From assembly GCF_023065955.2 (NCBI RefSeq), contig NW_026622963.1, forward strand, positions 8,067,001 through 8,131,000: a stretch of DNA of 64,000 bases, given 5' to 3'. Positions 51,401 through 57,400 of the stretch are shown piece by piece; within the stretch, counting starts at the first letter, position 1, and every line of letters begins with the position of its first letter. Under the pieces are notes generated by a model. It worked only from the letters and a program-made list of their open reading frames with translations, was not told the origin of the DNA and made no database searches. A program made the translations under genes and the position numbers. This DNA is from Ursus arctos (lineage: Eukaryota > Chordata > Mammalia > Carnivora > Ursidae).

Positions 51401-54400
51401 TTAAGGTACAACTGTAACCGCTATAATGAGGATGACGCAAAGGCAGCAAGAGACGCACAGGAGGTAAGTACATTTATTTTCAGGTGACAGTTGAACAAGA
51501 ATGTGCTTACGTGTTTATTAGGGAATAATTTAGCAGAAGTTTTCAGTTCCGAAAGAGTTGTGGAAAGACATTCTCGTAAATACTGGGTATCTGTGTACAT
51601 TTAGAAAGGGAATCTTATTTGTAGCATTCCTGTTTATAGGTTTGTTTGCTTTCTTTTAATTAGTCATGTAGCACTGTTCTGGGTTTCAGTAGTTTTGGTG
51701 TCAAGATTTTCTCACACCAGAAGGAGTCTAGAGAACAGTGTTCGTTAAATAGTTTTGCTGCTGTTTATATGCATTCTTACTTTTTTTTTTTAACCTCATT
51801 ATTCATCAAGAAGTGGTAAGGATAATAGATGAGCTGATTTAGAATGGACTGCCTCAGGAGGGGAGAGTTCCCTATTACTGATTAGGGATAGAACTCACTG
51901 TTGTAGAAGGATTCAAACACTAGGTGTGAATTACCTCCATTAACACGTTGAGTTCCTCTCAGCCTCGTAATTCTATGGTAATTATAGAATCCTGGAATTC
52001 ATTCCTTACGGTCACCTATTCCATATTGTAATTCCCTAGGTGTCCCAAAAATATTCTTTTCAAATGGTTTTTCTTACTAGGATGCCGTTCAAAACATCTG
52101 TTGCTTATTTTTTTACTTTTTCTATGTTTCTTTAAAATTTATTTCTAATTAAAAATACCGTAAATACAAAAGAATATATACGACCTAGTCTGTCATATTG
52201 TTAGAAGTGAGAGTTCTGTGTCTCACTTTTTAAAAAAGCTGGAAAATCGTACTTTGTATTTATAAATGATGAGTGGTGTTTCACAAATTCTCACAATATC
52301 TGTGATCCTTTTAAGGGGGAAAAAAATGCCCACAAATTTCAATGTTGATTTAAATTATATTCATTATAATGTTACTTAAATATATACAACTATACAACCA
52401 AACCAAGAAAACTACAAAACCTGTGAGACTCAAGTTAAAGCTAATTTGGCGGGTAAATTGTGTTGAAATTAAATTACTATTGATAAGCTGCTGGATGGCC
52501 CGAGTTTTTTTAAATTGAATGTTACTATGCTACTAAGTGCCACGAGGCAACTTGTTTTCCCACTGACTTCTAGATCTCAACTATTGCAAATTTTTATTCC
52601 TGTAGTGCATCATGACTTGGTTTGATCAGAATTTATCATTGATGTATTCTCTTTCACTTTTCCTCATTAGCTTAGTACAGTTAGTTAATGTTGCTTAATT
52701 CCAATTTTAGCCATTTTACAAATGTAAGACCTGAAATAAAACTTTGGTTCTTAATTACAAATTCATTGAGACGATCCCAGAGTATTTGTGTTTGTTTTCT
52801 TTAAGTTGTCATCAGATTTTAAAATACGTTTAAATCCCATGGTCTGTTCAGACCAGATCATTTGGCTTCTCTACCCCACTCCCATTGAGTATGCTTAGAC
52901 TACAAATTGAGATGCATCACCCCATGTAGTTTTAATATAAAAGTTCTATACTGAGAGTCATGCTTTCCAGCCTCCCATTTGGACTTGATTCTACTTTTGT
53001 ATTTTTTTGTTTAGCTCAGTTTGTCATTGCATTTCTTTCTGTTTGTTTGTTTTAATCTTAGCCTTTCTCTCTTATGGCTTTCTCCTTCTGTTTTAAGCAG
53101 TCATGATTGTTTTAAATCTTGTTGAAGAAACCATAAATTTCTCTAAAGTTTCTTCTAATTCTGGTAATAGTTATCCGGAGTCTACAGAGAAATGTCCTTT
53201 TTTTCTTAAGCTGCATTATATTTTTGCTAATTACCGTGGTGTAGACTTTTAGTTGTTACTTCTGAATGAAGAATAATCTAGCTAGATCTAGCCAGATATG
53301 GTATTCACCAGTAGAGAAAGTATAGGAATTATTCTTGGCCTCATTTGGGTGCTGGTAGAATCTCTTTCTGAGATCCGCAAGGAGGGTGGATTATTGTGCA
53401 TAGCTTCTAAGCTAGCTTCTAACATGTAGATTCTGGAGGCTAGACCACGTTATTTTTCTAGGTTACATCTTTTGGACTGAACTAGAATCCTCTGATCCTG
53501 TGGGTGTACAGAGAAAAATTTTATATGAGTGGATTTATTTATTTATTTAGTGGGAGCCATTCGTCCCAGAATGGAGCACACCATTGCATGCTCATCTGGC
53601 CTCTTCTTTGCTCACTTTCCCTACTCCCTTAATCTGGCATAGTATTCACTGGGAGTTGTAGCCTTAAGAAGTACTAGAATGTTGGCACGCAGTCCAAAAA
53701 GAACATAAATGGGTAGTTGAATGCTTTGGAAAGGTGTACCTGTGTTGTAAAAAGTTGTTGACTTAACATACTGTGCCATGGTGCTGATCGTAGTGGACGT
53801 TTGGATTTTCTTATTTTCTAGACCAGGAGAGTCAGTATACTTTTTCTGTAAAGGACCAGATGGTAAATATTTTCATCTTTACAGATTATATAGTCTCTTT
53901 ACAACCATTCAGCTCTGCCTTTGATCTTGTAATGGTAAATCAGCTGTAGACTCATATGAGTAGGCATGACAGAGTTATGGACAGAAGTTGAACAAAGTTC
54001 CAAGTTAACTTTATTTACAAAACCAGGCAGCTGCTGGATTTGGCTCACAGGCCAGAGTTTGCTTATCCCTGTTCTAAGCTCTAAGCAGTCAGGTTTGTTG
54101 CTTTGGATTTTTTTCCAAAGTGTTTTCAGGTCATCACTCAGTGCATTTCTCAATCCAGGTTCTGGCATTTGATTTAAAAGTTGGTCTTATTTGCAGTGGT
54201 GGAATGGGTTCATGTTGAATTTTAGAGGTATTTTAGTGAGAAGCTGTTTTAGAATTACTGAATCATTAAATCAGTCACTAAATCAAATCAGCTAACATAT
54301 ATTTTAATATGGTAGTTTAGATTTTCCATTTAATCTTCGAAATTTGACAGGCTTGAAAATGTTAATGCTTGAGGGGAGATAAAATGCCAAGCAGATTATT

Positions 54401-57400
54401 TTCTACATATTAGATTTTAGACATAATTGGCATTAATTTTTTGATTAACATATTTAATAACATTAATATTACTGCTTTTTAATCTAATAACAATGACATA
54501 TAATTGGCATAATTTACCAGTGTATAAGCATTGATTTGACACCTCTCTGATTCTTGAGTAGTAGTAATAGATTTTTTGAGATGCTTCGGTGTTTTATGAT
54601 ACTGGATCATATGATTGGCTAATTATGTGGTTCAGAGTTAGTATTTCTTTTTTTTTTTTTTTTAAGATTTTATTTATTTATTCGACAGAGATAGAGACAG
54701 CCAGCGAGAGAGGGAACACAAGCAGGGGGAGTGGGAGAGGAAGAAGCAGGCTCATAGCGGAGGAGCCTGATGTGGGGCTCGATCCCATAACGCCAGGATC
54801 ACGCCCTGAGCTGAAGGCAGACGCTTAACTGCTGTGCCACCCAGGCGCCCCCAGAGTTAGTATTTCTAAGCAGGAACCCAACCATAGGGCCTAGTAGTGT
54901 CTGTGCTATTTGCAGTCTCTGAGACATAAGGAGAAGAAGAGGAGGTGACAGTTAAAAGGAATATATAGGGGCGCCTGGGTGGCTCATTCGGTTATGTGTC
55001 TGCGTTCAGCTCAGGTCACGATCCCAGAGTCCTGGGATTTAGTCTCACATCGTGCTCCCTGCTCAGCAGGGAGTCTGCTTCTCCCTCTTCCCCTCACCTC
55101 CTCTCTCTCTCTCTCTCAAATAAACAAACAAAATCTTAAAAAAATAAAAGGAAGAAATACATATGTGTGGTAAGAAACCCTTTCATAGTGGTTTCATTTA
55201 ATAAATGTTTAGTAATCATTTTCTGCATATTAAGCACTAGAGATAACAATATTACTTTTTAAAAAAGTCTATCTCTAGAGATTTACAGTATACTGTGAGA
55301 GACCAAGTTGAATTACTTGTTCAGTCTGATTAATAATATAAAACAAATCTAGACAGATATCATGTTTCTTTGGTAATACTTCATGTATCTTTAAAACACT
55401 TTTAATATAACTGCAATACCATTGTTATCTTTGTGTATATATTATATGTTTTTAAAGCAATACTTTGTTACTACCATTAATTATCCAGTGTTCAAATGTC
55501 TCCATTTATCTCATAAATTTTCTTTTATAGTTGGTTCAAATCAGGATCAGGATCCACACAGGTCCACAAATTGGATTTGATCGTTATCTTCTGAGTAGTC
55601 TCTAATCTATAGGTCTACCATTCCTTTTCCCCCTCCACATTGCCATTTATTTGTTGAGGAAACTAAGTCATTTTGTACTGTAAATTTTTCACATTCTGGA
55701 TTTTGCTCATTGTAACTCCCTGGTATCATTTAATAGGTTCTTTTATCCCTGTATTTCCTAAAACTGGTGGTTAAGTTTAGATACTTGAATTCATACTCAA
55801 CTGGGGAGTGGGAGGGGCACCTACCTGTCGATACTGAAGACTTCTTTGGTATTATGTGAGGAGTTAGATGATGTCTGGCTGCCTCTCTGTTGTTTTCCAC
55901 TTTAAAATGTTGATGCTTCTTACTTGTTCACCTATTGCATACCGCAGAACGTGCCATCCAGTAGAACTTTCTATGATGGAAATGCTCTTTATGGCCACTG
56001 ACCACAAGTGGCTGTTGAGCACTGAGGAACTGAATTTTTTATTGTGGTTTAAATAACCACAGGCGGCCAGTGGTTGCCATATTGGGAAGTACAGCTATAG
56101 GATATTCCTAGCAGTATTAAATAACAAAAGGTGGCAAGAGATGTCTGTCTGTTCTGATTCTACCCTAAATTCCTATACGGTTGCATCTATAAAGATGGTA
56201 TCAGCTTTCGTGTGTATTATAATTACATGTCCATAATTTTTCTTAATGGGACAGCGATCTAGGGCAGCCCTGCAGAGGTACCTGTTCTACTGTAATCGCT
56301 ATATGAACCACATGCAGAGTCTACGCTTTGAGCACAAGCTCTATGCTCAGGTGAAGCAGAAAATGGAGGAGATGCAGCAGCACAACATGTCCTGGATTGA
56401 GGTGCAGTTCCTGAAGAAAGCAGTTGATGTCCTCTGCCAGTGTCGTGCCACACTCATGTACACTTATGTCTTCGCTTTCTACCTCAAAAAGAATAACCAG
56501 TCCATTATCTTTGAGGTAGGAATAGTTACTGAGTGGGGAAAGAAAAACCCAGTGTCATTGGACTGCTTGGTCTTTCATAGATAAGATATATAGAGTTTTA
56601 GAGGTTCCTATTTGCTTAGAATTCAGATTTCTTGTCCTAAACTGCATTCAGATTGATGTGGTTTAGCCAGCTAGTGATTAAGTGTGCAGGCTCCAGAGTC
56701 AGCCCTGAATTTGAAACTAGCTCTGTTGACTTAGAGCAAATTACTTAACGTTATCTATGTCTTATTTTTAAATGAAGATAATACTTCTCAAGGATGTTAA
56801 CAAGGTTTAAGTGAGACAATACATGCATATTGCTTATATAGCACCTGGCACATCAGAAGTTCTCAGTAAAAGCCTTTATTCGGGCAAAACTAATATATGG
56901 TATTAGAAGTTCATATGGTGGTTACCTTTGGTGGAAAAGTAGTGACTAATGGGAACTTTTAGCAGTAAAGGTTTTTCAAGTAGAGATGCTCACTTAAAAT
57001 TGATGCATAGGGGCAGCTGGGTGGCTCAGTCAGTTAAGCATCTGTCTTCAGCTCAGGTCATGATCCCAAGCTCTTGAGATCGAGCCCTGCGTTGTGCTCC
57101 CTCACTCTCTCTCACTTGCTCTCTCTCAAATAAATAAATAAATAAATAAATAAAATCTTTTTTTTAAAAAATAAGATTAATGTATAATAAAAAAGAATGA
57201 GATCTTGCCACTTGCAGCAACATGGATGGACCTAGAGAGTATAATTCTAATTAAATTGATATCACTCATATGTAGAATTTAAGAAACAAAACAAATGATC
57301 AACCTAAGAAAAAACAAGACCAAACTCCCCCCCCTTTTTAAAGATTTTATTTATTTATTTGTCAGAGAACGAGCACAGAAACGGCAGGCAGAGGGAGAAG

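Larger units (their letters stand above)
47154..51405 (+). other. ARIH1: ARIH1 intron 10
   Basis: Holds four CanSINEs, a MIR, and in 47230-48130 scattered matches to an old mammalian repeat also seen at 2.8-3.4 kb and 32.7-33.1 kb. Nothing recognisable in 49545-50360 or 51121-51400. Confidence 0.9.
51464..56254 (+). other. ARIH1: ARIH1 intron 11
   Basis: Nothing recognisable in 51464-53810, 2.3 kb unusually free of repeats. Then a hAT relic, two CanSINEs, an old LINE-like block (55480-55800) and a second DNA-transposon-like relic (55900-56100). Confidence 0.9.

Noticed and set aside
53899..54172. Overlapping frames of 89 and 68 codons on opposite strands
   Set aside because: They lie in a hAT transposon relic and have no introns, domains or conservation signal.
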